In this document: in pieces, positions 16,980 through 25,731 of the stretch
Layout of the letters: each line of letters opens with the position of its first letter
How positions within the stretch are numbered: the stretch's first letter is position 1
Assembly (NCBI GenBank): GCA_015258715.1
Contig: JABZHR010000006.1
Span: 17,896 to 81,895 of the forward strand
DNA length: 64,000 nucleotides
DNA from: Atopobium sp.
GTDB taxonomy: Bacteria > Actinomycetota > Coriobacteriia > Coriobacteriales > Atopobiaceae
Direction: 5' to 3'
The notes under the pieces: model-generated
What the model was told of the DNA's origin: nothing
The model's database searches: none
What the model saw: the letters and a program-made list of their open reading frames with translations, nothing else
Translations under genes and position numbers: made by a program

Positions 16980-17540
16980 ATGCAGGTTTCTGATAGAAAT
17001 AAAAACACACGCAGCATCGCCGTTCTTGCTGTTGTTTGCTTCATTTTGCAGATTATGCTTACACCACAGGTTGCTTTTGGTGGGGGAGTTATCAATTTTG
17101 CACTGATTTTCTCGGCAGCTATTGCGCTGAGATATGGTGGCAAAACTGGCGTAATAAGCGGCTTTATTGCAGGTCTAATCTATGATCTGACTTCTGCCAA
17201 CCCCATTGGTCTCATGGCACTCTTGCTTGTGGTGAGCTCTTATTTCATGGGCCAAGAGGTAAGAGACAGAATTTCTGGTAATTTTGGTACCTCTATGGGT
17301 TTTGTGGCACTTCAAACCTTTGGTGTCACCTTTATGTACCAGCTCATCAACTCTTTGATTGGCTCTGGCGGCAACTTCTTTGAGGGGCTGCTGTTTAAGT
17401 CTTTCCCCACTATGTTGTTCACTCTTTTGGCAGCGCTTCCTGTTTTCTATGTGCTTTCGCATTCCCAAAGATCTCACTCTTCTTTGGGTGGAACAACGCT
17501 CTATCGCGGATCTCACCGAGCTCCACAGCGCCTTAAATAA
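16980..17540 (+). CDS. mreD: Rod shape-determining membrane protein MreD
   Basis: Small polytopic partner of MreC in the elongasome. 186 residues with about five hydrophobic segments and the MreD-type stretches GFIAGLIYDLTSANPIGLMALLL. GGGGGA lies 4 bases before the ATG. The C-terminal tail is short and basic (SQRSHSSLGG). Confidence 0.9.
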   Translation: MQVSDRNKNTRSIAVLAVVCFILQIMLTPQVAFGGGVINFALIFSAAIALRYGGKTGVISGFIAGLIYDLTSANPIGLMALLLVVSSYFMGQEVRDRISGNFGTSMGFVALQTFGVTFMYQLINSLIGSGGNFFEGLLFKSFPTMLFTLLAALPVFYVLSHSQRSHSSLGGTTLYRGSHRAPQRLK

Positions 17541-17549
17541 GGGGATAGT

Positions 17550-19559
17550 ATGAATTTCACCCTTGTTATCCTTGCTTGTTGCGCTGTCGCAGCAATTGGT
17601 TTGATTATCGTATACCTGACCTTTGGTAGAAAAGATTCGCCATTTACCTTTGATATTGGCGGTGGCGCGCCTAAGGCTTCCGGCGGCTCTGATGGCTCTG
17701 CCGAGAAAACCCTCTCGTCCAGACTTATCGGTTTTGCAATTGCCGTCGGTGGTATGTTTGCCGTGCTTATTGGTCGTCTTTGGACTATGCAGCTCTTATC
17801 GTCAGCTGACTATACTGAGCAAGCAGAGAGAAACCGTACGCGAACAGTTACTACCGCAGCGCCTCGTGGCCGTATTCTGGACAGAAATGGCGTGGAGATT
17901 GTTACCAACAGGCCAAGTCCAACGGTAGTAGCTCGAGCAGATGTCGCTGAAGACTACGTTAAACTGCAGATTCTTGCCAACCTCTTGGGCATGCCCATGC
18001 TGGCGGTGCGCAGAAAAATTATGGATACTTCAGACGGTGCTCAGGCGCTTCGTACTGTTTCTGTAGATGTATCCAGGCGCGTCGTTGCCTACATTTACGC
18101 TCACGGTGCTTTGCTTGACGGCGTTTCAATTGAGGAGCGTACGCAGCGCGCCTATCCAAATGGTTCCCTTGCAGCTCATGTTGTTGGCTATACTGGTACC
18201 GTTACGCAAGAGCAGCTTGAAAGCAGTAAAACTGCAGATGGCGGCTTTGTGTATGCCCACGGCGATATCGTGGGTCAAACAGGTGTGGAGTATCAGTATG
18301 AGTCCGCTCTTCAGGGCGTTCGTGGAGAGCAGACGGTTTACGTTGACGCTGCAGGTAACGTATTGTCGCACTCAACGTCCATTGCCCCCCAGAGTGGCTC
18401 AGACGTTGTTTTAACCATTGACGCTAACATTCAAAAAGCTGCAGAAGCATCGCTTGTCAGTGTCATCAACACGGTTAGATCCCAAGACTTCCAGGGCCGT
18501 AGTGCAAGCGTAGTTGCGCTTGATTGTACTAACGGCGAAGTCATTGCTATGGCAAGTTATCCAACGTATTCTCCTTCAATGTTTGTTGGTGGTATTGCCA
18601 GCTCTGACTGGGACACGCTTTCTTCTGAAGAGGCAAACTACCCGCTGATGAACCGCGCTATTGCTGGACAATATCCAACTGGTTCTACCATCAAGGCGCT
18701 TACTACCTTTGCTGGACTCAAGTACGGTATTTGCGATGGAAATTCCAGCTGGTATTGCACGGGCTTTTGGACAGGATTTGGCGAGCAGTACGGTATGCAT
18801 TGCTGGCTGCTTTCTGGACACGGCACCGTTAACCTTATTACCGGTATCACCAACTCGTGCGACATTGTTTTTTATGAGATTGGTAAGGGCTTCTTCTACA
18901 ACAACGATCATCCCGAGGGTATGCAGGAGACATTCCGTGCCTTTGGACTTGGAGCTCTTTCTGGTATTGACCTTCCAGAAGAGGCGTCTGGTCGTGTTCC
19001 AGATGCTGAGTGGAAGTGGAATTACTTTACCAGCTCTCCTGATGATGCTCGTAAGTGGCAGGGTGGTGACAACTGTAACCTTGCTATTGGCCAGGGCGAC
19101 CTGCTGGTAACCTGTCTTCAGATGGCAAATGCGTACTGTGGCATCGCAAACAGAGGCCCAATTTATAAGCCACATGTCCTGAAGAGCATTAACGCCAGAA
19201 ACGGTAACGGCTCTGTTATTGAGTACAAAAACGAGGTCATTCTGTCGCCAGAAGAAAAAGAAGAACACCGAGACATTGTTGCTCGCGGTCTTTACGGCGT
19301 TGTCTATGAGGAGTCCGCTTCTCAGACTATCCACTGGACCAACCTTGATGTCACGGTTAATGGTAAGACGGGTACTGCTGAGCAGCAGTCTATTGGCGAG
19401 CCAGTTGGTTGGTTTGTTGGTTATGCGCCCGCTGATAAGCCTCAGTACGTTGTTGCTGCCAATCTTGACTGTGCACCTTCTGGCGCAGGTTCTGGTATGT
19501 ATATTGTTCGAGACGTCTTTGGCGCAATTTATAATCAGCCAGACAACGTTGGTAGGTAA
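17550..19559 (+). CDS. mrdA: Penicillin-binding protein 2, elongation transpeptidase
   Basis: Class B PBP that cross-links peptidoglycan together with RodA. 669 residues. The dimerisation domain begins with APRGRILDRNGVEI; the transpeptidase has the active-site tetrad S-T-I-K in PTGSTIKALT, the second motif S-C-D in TNSCDIVFYE, and K-T-G in NGKTGTAEQ. Two hydrophobic segments occur before the ectodomain (about 3-24 and 57-80) with a Gly/Ser-rich link, whereas most class B PBPs have one. Cysteine-containing loops around the active site (CTGFW, HCWLL) may form a disulphide. Start 10 bases after mreD. Confidence 0.94.
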   Translation: MNFTLVILACCAVAAIGLIIVYLTFGRKDSPFTFDIGGGAPKASGGSDGSAEKTLSSRLIGFAIAVGGMFAVLIGRLWTMQLLSSADYTEQAERNRTRTVTTAAPRGRILDRNGVEIVTNRPSPTVVARADVAEDYVKLQILANLLGMPMLAVRRKIMDTSDGAQALRTVSVDVSRRVVAYIYAHGALLDGVSIEERTQRAYPNGSLAAHVVGYTGTVTQEQLESSKTADGGFVYAHGDIVGQTGVEYQYESALQGVRGEQTVYVDAAGNVLSHSTSIAPQSGSDVVLTIDANIQKAAEASLVSVINTVRSQDFQGRSASVVALDCTNGEVIAMASYPTYSPSMFVGGIASSDWDTLSSEEANYPLMNRAIAGQYPTGSTIKALTTFAGLKYGICDGNSSWYCTGFWTGFGEQYGMHCWLLSGHGTVNLITGITNSCDIVFYEIGKGFFYNNDHPEGMQETFRAFGLGALSGIDLPEEASGRVPDAEWKWNYFTSSPDDARKWQGGDNCNLAIGQGDLLVTCLQMANAYCGIANRGPIYKPHVLKSINARNGNGSVIEYKNEVILSPEEKEEHRDIVARGLYGVVYEESASQTIHWTNLDVTVNGKTGTAEQQSIGEPVGWFVGYAPADKPQYVVAANLDCAPSGAGSGMYIVRDVFGAIYNQPDNVGR

Positions 19560-19561
19560 GG

Positions 19562-19574
19562 AGGCGAGAAACCC
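19562..19574 (+). repeat. 12 of 13 motif copy at the rodA start
   Basis: AGGCGAGAAACCC directly abuts the rodA ATG at 19575 and its first bases belong to the AAGGAGG ribosome site. Confidence 0.85.
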
Positions 19575-20801
19575 ATGGCACTTGATTCATCTGCAGTTAC
19601 AAAACAGAGAATGAACTCTCCCTTTAGAAGGCGTGGAGGTATTCCTTCAGGCGGTCTTGCTAAGAAAGAGAGACTTACTGGTAAGAATGTCTTGAACAAT
19701 CTTTATCTAGCGCAGCTTGTTCCCGCGGCTCTTCTCGTCCTCATTGGTATTGTGGTTATTTGGACCGCATCAATGAACATTGCCGAAGCCAGTTTTCCTA
19801 GGCATCTTCTTGGTATTGGCTTGGGCCTTGTTTTTGCCACGCTTATGTGGCGCTATGACTATAGAGCACTAGCAAATATGACAAACGTGCTGCTTATCGG
19901 CGTTGTTGTATTGATGATTTTGCCTAAGGTTCCAGGCTTTGGTGTCTCGGTCAAGGGTATGACTGGTTGGGTTAATATCCCGTTTGTTGGCTTTAGATTT
20001 CAGCCGTCTGAGCTGGGAAAGATTGTCACAATCTTCCTTATGGCTTCGGTGTGTGCTCAGTATAACGGCAAGGTAGAAACACTGAGAGATTATGTAAAGC
20101 TTTGTGGAACGCTGATGGTTCCCTTTGGCTCCATTATGCTTTTGCCTGACCTGGGAACTGGTCTGATTATTTTGGTTATCGGAGCTACTATCATCATTTG
20201 CTCTGGCGCAAAACGTTCTTGGATTCTTGTGACCGTTCTGCTGCTTGTTGCTGTTGTTGCTCTTGTTGTTGTGACCTCTATGATTCCTGGTATTCCTCAC
20301 ATCCTTAAGGAGTACCAGATGAAGCGCCTTACCGTCTTTTTGGATCCATCCGTTGATCCGTCAGGAGATGGTTATAACCTGCAGCAGGCAAAAATTGCCG
20401 TAGGTTCAGGTGGCTTTATTGGAAAGGGACCAGGTAACGCTACGCAGGCAAGTGGTCGATTCTTGCCTGAGGCACACACAGACTTTGTTTTTGCACTCTT
20501 CTCGGAAGAGTTTGGCTTCCTTGGTGCATTCATTATGCTTTCGCTTTTTGCGTGGATGATTTTTGCAACCATTCTGTTTGCTATGAAGACCGAGAATACC
20601 TTCTCTAAGCTGGTACTTGTTGGTTGTGCAGCCATGTGGTCGTTCCAGGTTTTGCAAAACGTTGGTATGTGTATTGGCATCATGCCTATTACCGGTATTC
20701 CTCTGCCTTTTATCAGCTTTGGATCTACATCGATGATTGCCCAGCTTGTCTCTGTAGGAATTGTTCAGTCAGTTTACAGACATAGAACTAAGGCGGCATA
20801 A
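19575..20801 (+). CDS. rodA: Peptidoglycan glycosyltransferase RodA (SEDS)
   Basis: Polymerises lipid II glycan strands in the elongasome, partner of PBP2. 408 residues with about ten membrane helices after a 40-residue basic cytoplasmic tail. SEDS signatures include FQPSELGKI, LLPDLGTGLII (catalytic Asp region), GKGPGNATQASGRFLPEAHTDFVFALFSEEFGFLGA and GIPLPFISFGSTSM. A motif copy (AGGCGAGAAACCC, 19562-19574) sits exactly between mrdA and the ATG and overlaps the ribosome site. Confidence 0.95.
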   Translation: MALDSSAVTKQRMNSPFRRRGGIPSGGLAKKERLTGKNVLNNLYLAQLVPAALLVLIGIVVIWTASMNIAEASFPRHLLGIGLGLVFATLMWRYDYRALANMTNVLLIGVVVLMILPKVPGFGVSVKGMTGWVNIPFVGFRFQPSELGKIVTIFLMASVCAQYNGKVETLRDYVKLCGTLMVPFGSIMLLPDLGTGLIILVIGATIIICSGAKRSWILVTVLLLVAVVALVVVTSMIPGIPHILKEYQMKRLTVFLDPSVDPSGDGYNLQQAKIAVGSGGFIGKGPGNATQASGRFLPEAHTDFVFALFSEEFGFLGAFIMLSLFAWMIFATILFAMKTENTFSKLVLVGCAAMWSFQVLQNVGMCIGIMPITGIPLPFISFGSTSMIAQLVSVGIVQSVYRHRTKAA

Positions 20802-20804
20802 GCT

Positions 20805-21797
20805 ATGGCAAAAAGAAACAGCTTAGGGAAGCTTGCAACTTCTGTACTGCAGGAATTCCGCGGCTCACTTTCATCTCTTGAGCCAACTTACACGCACATC
20901 TATGTTGATTCTCTTGCCTCTGAAGAGGCAATTCTTGCTGTTCATACGTATTTTATGCCAGAGAGAACAGATGCTACGGTACGTGTTTCTAAACTTGCCG
21001 ATGGCGTCTCGTTTACCACTGGTGGCACTGGTCGTGCGGGAAAGAATGCCGCTATTCCTGATATTGCGGTGATTATTCCTACACCAACATCACAGTATGA
21101 GGATGCTCTTACTATGTTAGTAAGTCATTCAATTCCTTGTGCTGTGGTTGTTGAGTCTGCAGTTGAAGCACCAAAAATTGCTGACACGCTCTACAACACA
21201 GGGCTTATTAGCATCATTGCAGGTACTACTGAAGAAGTGCTCTTTGATCGACTCTCTTCATGGATTGCAACGGCAACAGAAAAATCAGTCTCTTTTGCGG
21301 CAGCGTATCCTCTTTGTAGAACTCAAGTGGTTAAACAGATAACAGCTGCTTGCGCTAAAGAAAATGCAGCTATTGGAGCTGTGGCGATTGTCCCTGGCTC
21401 TGATATGCCGCTGATGACTGCACGTCAGATCAGACTGGCACTTGATATTACCGCTGCTTACAACATCAATATGAGTGTTGAAACCATCGCCGAACTTCTC
21501 GGCGTTGTGGGTGCGGGCTTTGGATACCGTACGGTTGCACGCACGGTCGCAGGCACAGTTCCAGGAATTGGCTGGGCGCTTAAGGCTGGCATGGGATACG
21601 CAGGAACTCACACTACTGCTCGCGTCATTCACGCGTATGCTCGCAAAATTGCCGAGAAACGCGACGGGGTAGCAGCTGATTCTTCTACCAAAACCGGCAC
21701 TTCGAGTGCTTCTACAGGCGCAAGCGCAACAGCAGATACAAATTCACAATCAAATACCGTAGAGATAGCAACCACACAGTCCCTCGCCAAAAGATAG
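20805..21797 (+). CDS. DUF697-like membrane-associated protein
   Basis: 330 residues, unknown function. The first half has alternating beta/alpha character with no P-loop. The second half (PGSDMPLMTARQIRLALDIT, NINMSVETIAELLGVVGAGFG, then VPGIGWALKAGMGYAGT) resembles the DUF697 domain often fused to or next to membrane GTPases. The C-terminal 40 residues are Ser/Thr/Ala-rich. It starts 3 bases after rodA and precedes the radical-SAM pair, so it is probably in the same transcript. Confidence 0.7.
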   Translation: MAKRNSLGKLATSVLQEFRGSLSSLEPTYTHIYVDSLASEEAILAVHTYFMPERTDATVRVSKLADGVSFTTGGTGRAGKNAAIPDIAVIIPTPTSQYEDALTMLVSHSIPCAVVVESAVEAPKIADTLYNTGLISIIAGTTEEVLFDRLSSWIATATEKSVSFAAAYPLCRTQVVKQITAACAKENAAIGAVAIVPGSDMPLMTARQIRLALDITAAYNINMSVETIAELLGVVGAGFGYRTVARTVAGTVPGIGWALKAGMGYAGTHTTARVIHAYARKIAEKRDGVAADSSTKTGTSSASTGASATADTNSQSNTVEIATTQSLAKR

Positions 21798-21801
21798 AAA
21801 G

Positions 21802-23676
21802 TTGACTATCGTGCGTGTTAAACGAGAAAATCTCTTCCATCTCATTGAGCCCATGCTTCCGCATGTCGAGAAACCCTCAAGATACTTGAATCACGAGTGG
21901 GGGGCCGTAGAGGAGCAAGAAGGCCCTTTTCACGTATGTATGGTTTACGCTGACGTGTACGAGGTGGGTCAGCCTAATTTGGGCATTGCCATTCTCTATA
22001 ACGCTTTGAATAAGGCGCCTCATATTTCTTGTGAGCGCGCCTATCTGCCTTGGACTGATATGGCAGCGCTTATGCGTAAACGTAACGTGCCACTGCTTTC
22101 GTTGGAGGGTGCTGCGCCTTTAGCATCTTTTGATGTAGTGGGCTTCACCCTTGCGCATGAAATGATCGCAACCAATATTATAGAAACGCTTGATTTAGCA
22201 GGCATTCCATTGCTCGCTGAAGAACGTGATGAAGAGGACCCGCTTATTTTTGGTGGCGGTCCTTCTGTTTGGAACTCAGAGCCAGTGGCCCCGCTCTTTG
22301 ATGCAATTCTTTTAGGTGATGGCGAAGAAGCGCTGGTAGAGATGTGCGAGTGCGTGAGAACTTCCAAGCTTGAAGGAGTTTCTCGCCAAGAGATTTTGCA
22401 GAGATTGTCTGAGATTCAGGGCGTTTACGTGCCATCGCTCTATCAGATTGTGCATGATGACACCGCAACACGCTGGGGTTATGCGGTCCCTAAAGAGGGA
22501 AGCGGTGCGCCAAGCGTGGTCTATAAACGCTGTCTGCCAGATCTTTCGGTGACTGACCCTGTGGCTCAGCGCATTGTTCCGTATACCGAGATTGTGCAAG
22601 ACAGGCTGGCGCTTGAGATTCAGCGTGGCTGTGCTCGTGGATGCAGGTTTTGTCAGGCTGGCATGACGTATCGACCTGTTCGTGAACGTCCAGCTCAGCA
22701 GATTGTCAAGGCAGGCGAAGAAGGCCTTTTGAAGAGTGGTTATGACGAGGTTTCACTTACGTCGCTCTCTACAACAGACCACTCTCAGTGCGGCTATATT
22801 CTTCGCCGTATGAATTCTGACCTGCGTAAACGTGGTGTGCGCATCTCTATTCCATCACAGCGTATGGACGCGTTTGGCGCGGAGATGGCAGACGCCGTTT
22901 CTACCTCAAGGCGCGGTGGCCTGACGTTTGCGCCAGAAGCGGGCTCACAGCGCATGCGTGATGTTATCAACAAGAACGTCACCGAGGATGATCTTGAGTC
23001 CGCAGCAAGAAATGCGTTTGAAAACGGCTGGCGCCGCATGAAGCTCTACTTTATGATGGGCCTTCCAACAGAAACCGATGAAGACATTCAAGCCATTCCC
23101 GCAGTTGCGAAGCGTATTTTAGATATCGGTCGAGAGATTGGTGGCAAGGGCGTTACGGTTTCTGCCTCTGTTGCCGTGTTTGTGCCCAAGTCCTACACGC
23201 CATTCCAGTGGGTTGGTCAGATTTCTCGCGAGGAAGCCCAGCGTAGGCAGCAGTTATTGCTGTCTTCTAACCATGATAGGGGACTCAAGATTGCCTACCA
23301 TGACTCCGGCACTTCGCTGGTAGAAGGTGCGCTCTCTAAGATGGGTCGCGACGGCTTTGATCTGATTTACCAGGCGTGGAAAAATGGTTGCAAGTTTGAT
23401 GCGTGGACCAGTGAGTTTAATCTTGACGCTTGGAATGCAGCTGCAGAAAGTCTGGGTTTCTCGCTGTCTGATATTGCAACAGAAACCTTTGATATCCAGG
23501 CAAAACTTCCTTGGGATCACACATCTCCTGGTGTGTCCAAGGGCTACTTACAGCGAGAATATCGTCGAGCAATGGACGAGGTCACCACACCAGACTGCAC
23601 GTTTACCTCTTGTACGGGATGTGCGGTATGCCAGACCTTGAAGGTCGACAACGTTTTGATGGGGGTGCGCTCATGA
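21802..23676 (+). CDS. B12-binding-type radical SAM protein
   Basis: 624 residues. An N-terminal cobalamin-domain-like region (IFGGGPSVWNSEPVAPLFDAILLGDGEEAL) precedes a radical SAM core with the Fe-S motif C-A-R-G-C-R-F-C (about residue 270) and RPVRERP. The C-terminal part ends in a Cys-rich CTFTSCTGCAVCQTLK. This is the family found next to a DUF2344 partner and upstream of ribosomal protein L21 genes; substrate unknown, RNA modification is the usual guess. The start may be TTG (21802) or GTG (21811); neither has a strong ribosome site. Its stop overlaps the partner's ATG. Confidence 0.88.
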   Translation: MTIVRVKRENLFHLIEPMLPHVEKPSRYLNHEWGAVEEQEGPFHVCMVYADVYEVGQPNLGIAILYNALNKAPHISCERAYLPWTDMAALMRKRNVPLLSLEGAAPLASFDVVGFTLAHEMIATNIIETLDLAGIPLLAEERDEEDPLIFGGGPSVWNSEPVAPLFDAILLGDGEEALVEMCECVRTSKLEGVSRQEILQRLSEIQGVYVPSLYQIVHDDTATRWGYAVPKEGSGAPSVVYKRCLPDLSVTDPVAQRIVPYTEIVQDRLALEIQRGCARGCRFCQAGMTYRPVRERPAQQIVKAGEEGLLKSGYDEVSLTSLSTTDHSQCGYILRRMNSDLRKRGVRISIPSQRMDAFGAEMADAVSTSRRGGLTFAPEAGSQRMRDVINKNVTEDDLESAARNAFENGWRRMKLYFMMGLPTETDEDIQAIPAVAKRILDIGREIGGKGVTVSASVAVFVPKSYTPFQWVGQISREEAQRRQQLLLSSNHDRGLKIAYHDSGTSLVEGALSKMGRDGFDLIYQAWKNGCKFDAWTSEFNLDAWNAAAESLGFSLSDIATETFDIQAKLPWDHTSPGVSKGYLQREYRRAMDEVTTPDCTFTSCTGCAVCQTLKVDNVLMGVRS

Positions 23677-24494
23677 CGGATATGCAGCTAGAGAGCGTGG
23701 CTCCTGAGGCAGTTGAACCGGCAAAGAAAGACTGGCGTGCTGGTAGGCCACAGATTCAGCCAGAGATTATGACGGAGCGTGGAGCAGAGATTTTTAGGCT
23801 TCGCGTGGCTTACAAGAAAGACGATCGCCTTGCGTTTTTAGGACACCTTGAGCTTATTGGCACTATTGAGCGGTGTGTTCGTCGAGCTCAGCTGCCGTTT
23901 AGGGTAGGTAATGGCTTTGCAAAACGCATGGGTGTGCAGTTCTCTCAGGCGCTTCCTGTTGGCGCTTCGTCTGAGGCGGAGTACTTTGACTTGAAGCTCA
24001 CAGAATATGTAGACCCGGATGAGGCGCTCGAGAGGCTGTTGTCGGCAACGCCTCCCGCGCTTGCTCCGTTTGCCGTCAGCTACGTTGATCGGTCGCTGCC
24101 AGCGCTTGAAGCATGGTTGAATGCTGCTCACTGGAGATGCGACATTTTGGGAGAGGGCCTTAAGTCCGAGGCGTTGCGTTGGGGGTTTGAGGATCTTCTC
24201 GCCAAAAAAGAGCTGACGTACATGCGCGGAGACAAGCAAAAAGTGGTCAATTTGGAGACAACGTTTGCGGGTTACAGCATCTCTGAGAGCTCATCTGATA
24301 CGTGCATTTCATTTGAGCTTGATACGCTGCAAGATCCACGAGCGGCGCTTAGACCTGCGGTTTTAATCTATGAGGCACAAAGAATTGCAGCTGAGGCAGG
24401 ACTCGATGGACTGCAAGGCATTGACTCGTTGAAGGTGTGCCGAGTCTCACAGGCACACGTTTCAGAAAATGGACTCCTTGTGAAGCCTCTATAA
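23673..24494 (+). CDS. DUF2344 radical-SAM-associated protein
   Basis: 273 residues. The conserved N-terminal block FRLRVAYKKDDRLAFLGHLEL followed by RAQLPFRVGNGFAKRMGVQFSQALPVG is diagnostic of DUF2344. It works with the radical SAM protein in an unknown reaction; the two are fused in some bacteria. The ATG overlaps the upstream stop by four bases (ATGA), a strong coupling sign. An upstream in-frame start inside the previous gene is unlikely. Confidence 0.87.
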   Translation: MTDMQLESVAPEAVEPAKKDWRAGRPQIQPEIMTERGAEIFRLRVAYKKDDRLAFLGHLELIGTIERCVRRAQLPFRVGNGFAKRMGVQFSQALPVGASSEAEYFDLKLTEYVDPDEALERLLSATPPALAPFAVSYVDRSLPALEAWLNAAHWRCDILGEGLKSEALRWGFEDLLAKKELTYMRGDKQKVVNLETTFAGYSISESSSDTCISFELDTLQDPRAALRPAVLIYEAQRIAAEAGLDGLQGIDSLKVCRVSQAHVSENGLLVKPL

Positions 24495-24508
24495 CATGTA
24501 GTTTTGTC

Positions 24509-24537
24509 TTGGAATTTTCTGAAATATGCAGTAGACT
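24509..24537 (+). promoter_or_regulatory. rplU-rpmA promoter
   Basis: TTGGAA and TAGACT with a 17-base spacer, close to the sigma-A consensus, leaving a leader of about 145 bases before rplU. Confidence 0.7.
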
Positions 24538-24544
24538 ATTTCGA

Positions 24545-24689
24545 GTTGTGTTTCTCGCCGAGGGACATGGGACACCGACAGTTTCCCGCGGATGCCACAG
24601 GTCACGGCGGCGAAGATCTTTGCTCGGATCTTCAGAAATGCAAAGATAGTATTAATCGTTGCAAGAATCAGCAATGAAGGGTTACACAC
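24545..24689 (+). promoter_or_regulatory. Structured rplU leader RNA
   Basis: The leader holds several short inverted repeats, including GAAGATC (24612-24618) with GATCTTC (24627-24633), and an upstream CCGC/GCGG pair. Long leaders before rplU can bind L21 for feedback control; I could not match this to a known leader family. It begins with a TTTCTCGCC motif copy at 24551. Confidence 0.4.
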
Positions 24690-25040
24690 ATGTACGCAAT
24701 CGTAGCAACTGGTGGCAAGCAGTATAAGGTTGCCAAGGGCGACGTAATCAGCGTCGAGAAGCTTGATGCGCAGCCTGGCGATAAGGTAAAGCTTGATGTT
24801 CTTATGCTTAACGACGGCAAGAAGGTTGTTGCTGACGCTGCCACTCTTTCCTCTAAGAAGGTTACCTGTGAGGTTCTTGAGCAGTACAAGGACAAGAAGG
24901 TCCTCGTCTTCAAGTTCCACAAGCGTAAGCGCTATCACCGCGCCAACGGTCACCGTCAGAACCTTACTAAGCTGAAGGTTACCGCGCTCCCTACCGCTCG
25001 TAAGGCTGCTGCTAAGGCATCCGACGAGTCTGCAGAGTAA
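24690..25040 (+). CDS. rplU: 50S ribosomal protein L21
   Basis: Large-subunit protein binding 23S rRNA. 116 residues starting MYAIVATGGKQYKVAKGD with the L21 signature KRKRYHRANGHRQNLTKLKV. A short Ala/Lys/Ser acidic tail extends the usual C-terminus by about 10 residues. Paired with rpmA 38 bases downstream. Confidence 0.97.
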   Translation: MYAIVATGGKQYKVAKGDVISVEKLDAQPGDKVKLDVLMLNDGKKVVADAATLSSKKVTCEVLEQYKDKKVLVFKFHKRKRYHRANGHRQNLTKLKVTALPTARKAAAKASDESAE

Positions 25041-25078
25041 TTAGTCACTTCTGATATTGAGATAGGCAGGTAGCATTT

Positions 25079-25333
25079 ATGGCACACAAGAAAGGTCTCG
25101 GCTCTTCCCGCAATGGTCGCGACTCACAAGCACAGCGCCTTGGCGTTAAGATTTACGGTGGTCAGGCAATCAAGGCTGGCCAGATTATCATCCGTCAGCG
25201 TGGTACTCACATCACTCCTGGCGTAAACGTTGGTCGCGGCAAGGATGATACTCTCTTTGCACTTTGCGATGGCGTTGTCGAGTTCAAGAAGGGTGCTAAG
25301 CACGTCGTTAACGTCGTTGCTGCTGAGGCATAA
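25079..25333 (+). CDS. rpmA: 50S ribosomal protein L27
   Basis: Large-subunit protein whose N-terminal tail reaches the peptidyl-transferase centre. 84 residues; MAHKKGLGSSRNGRDSQAQRLGVK shows the L27 motif with Leu in place of the usual second Gly. No cleavable N-terminal extension of the Firmicutes type is present. Followed by a strong terminator, which separates it from the transporter operon. Confidence 0.96.
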   Translation: MAHKKGLGSSRNGRDSQAQRLGVKIYGGQAIKAGQIIIRQRGTHITPGVNVGRGKDDTLFALCDGVVEFKKGAKHVVNVVAAEA

Positions 25334-25360
25334 GTTTTCTTGAACATCCACAGTTCATTC

Positions 25361-25386
25361 AAGGGGTCCTTCGGGGCCCCTTTTTG
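25361..25386 (+). terminator. rplU-rpmA terminator
   Basis: AAGGGGTCC-TTCG-GGGCCCCTTTTT: a GC-rich stem with a TTCG tetraloop-like turn and a run of T. Confidence 0.9.
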
Positions 25387-25452
25387 TTTCTCGCTGTATT
25401 TTGCACTTGCTGGTGCCGTTTACAGTTTCTAATTTGTTTCTTAATGTATTTC

Positions 25453-25483
25453 TTGACACAATCCGGCTAAGTAATGGTATTCT
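25453..25483 (+). promoter_or_regulatory. Promoter of the Trp leader-ECF operon
   Basis: A perfect -35 TTGACA (25453-25458) precedes TATTCT (25478-25483) by 19 bases, slightly long. Transcription would start around 25490, about 35 bases before the leader peptide. Confidence 0.6.
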
Positions 25484-25523
25484 TCTTACATTGCAATTTA
25501 CGCTTTTGGGAGGAGGACATATC

Positions 25524-25586
25524 ATGCGCGCTACAGGCACTCAGCAGTGGTGGTGGAACAACTTGTCTTTCTCCGGTCAGCGATGA
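25524..25586 (+). CDS. Trp leader peptide of an attenuator
   Basis: A 20-codon reading frame with three consecutive Trp codons (codons 9-11, 25548-25556) behind a very strong GGGAGGAGG ribosome site, ending in TGA. It looks like actinobacterial trp leader peptides, which also carry Trp-Trp-Trp. Translation would test the charged tRNA-Trp level: stalling at the Trp codons frees the following RNA, completion masks it. Unlike known examples it lies before a transporter operon, not trpE or trpS. Confidence 0.88.
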   Translation: MRATGTQQWWWNNLSFSGQR

Positions 25587-25638
25587 GTTGCTTCTGCATA
25601 CGCATTTAGAGGCTCTCGGGTGACCGAGAGCTTTTTTT
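25570..25638 (+). promoter_or_regulatory. Attenuator: antiterminator and terminator pair
   Basis: Terminator: GCTCTCGG (25612-25619), loop GTGA, CCGAGAGC (25624-25631), then seven T. Alternative pairing: TCTcCGGTCA (25570-25579, one bulged C) with TGACCGAGA (25621-25629), nine pairs that use up the 3' half of the terminator stem. A ribosome stalled on the Trp codons leaves 25570-25579 mostly free, allowing antitermination; a ribosome reaching the stop codon at 25584 covers it, so the terminator forms. Confidence 0.82.
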
Positions 25639-25665
25639 ATGCGTACGTTTCTTGCTAAATCCGGA

Positions 25666-25678
25666 TGGCGAGAAACCC
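25666..25678 (+). repeat. Exact 13-mer motif copy (TGGCGAGAAACCC)
   Basis: In the noncoding gap between the Trp attenuator terminator and the ECF S-component gene. Confidence 0.9.
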
Positions 25679-25731
25679 GTGTAGTTGAAAGTTTTTGTTT
25701 GTTCGTTTTGTTTTGCGTTAAAGGAGTTTGT

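Noticed and set aside
18576..19334. Antisense frame of 252 codons inside mrdA
   Set aside because: It overlaps the PBP2 active-site region; low-quality composition and no start site.
25401..25731. T-box riboswitch before the ECF operon
   Set aside because: No T-box core sequence or specifier stem; the Trp leader peptide with terminator explains the region better.
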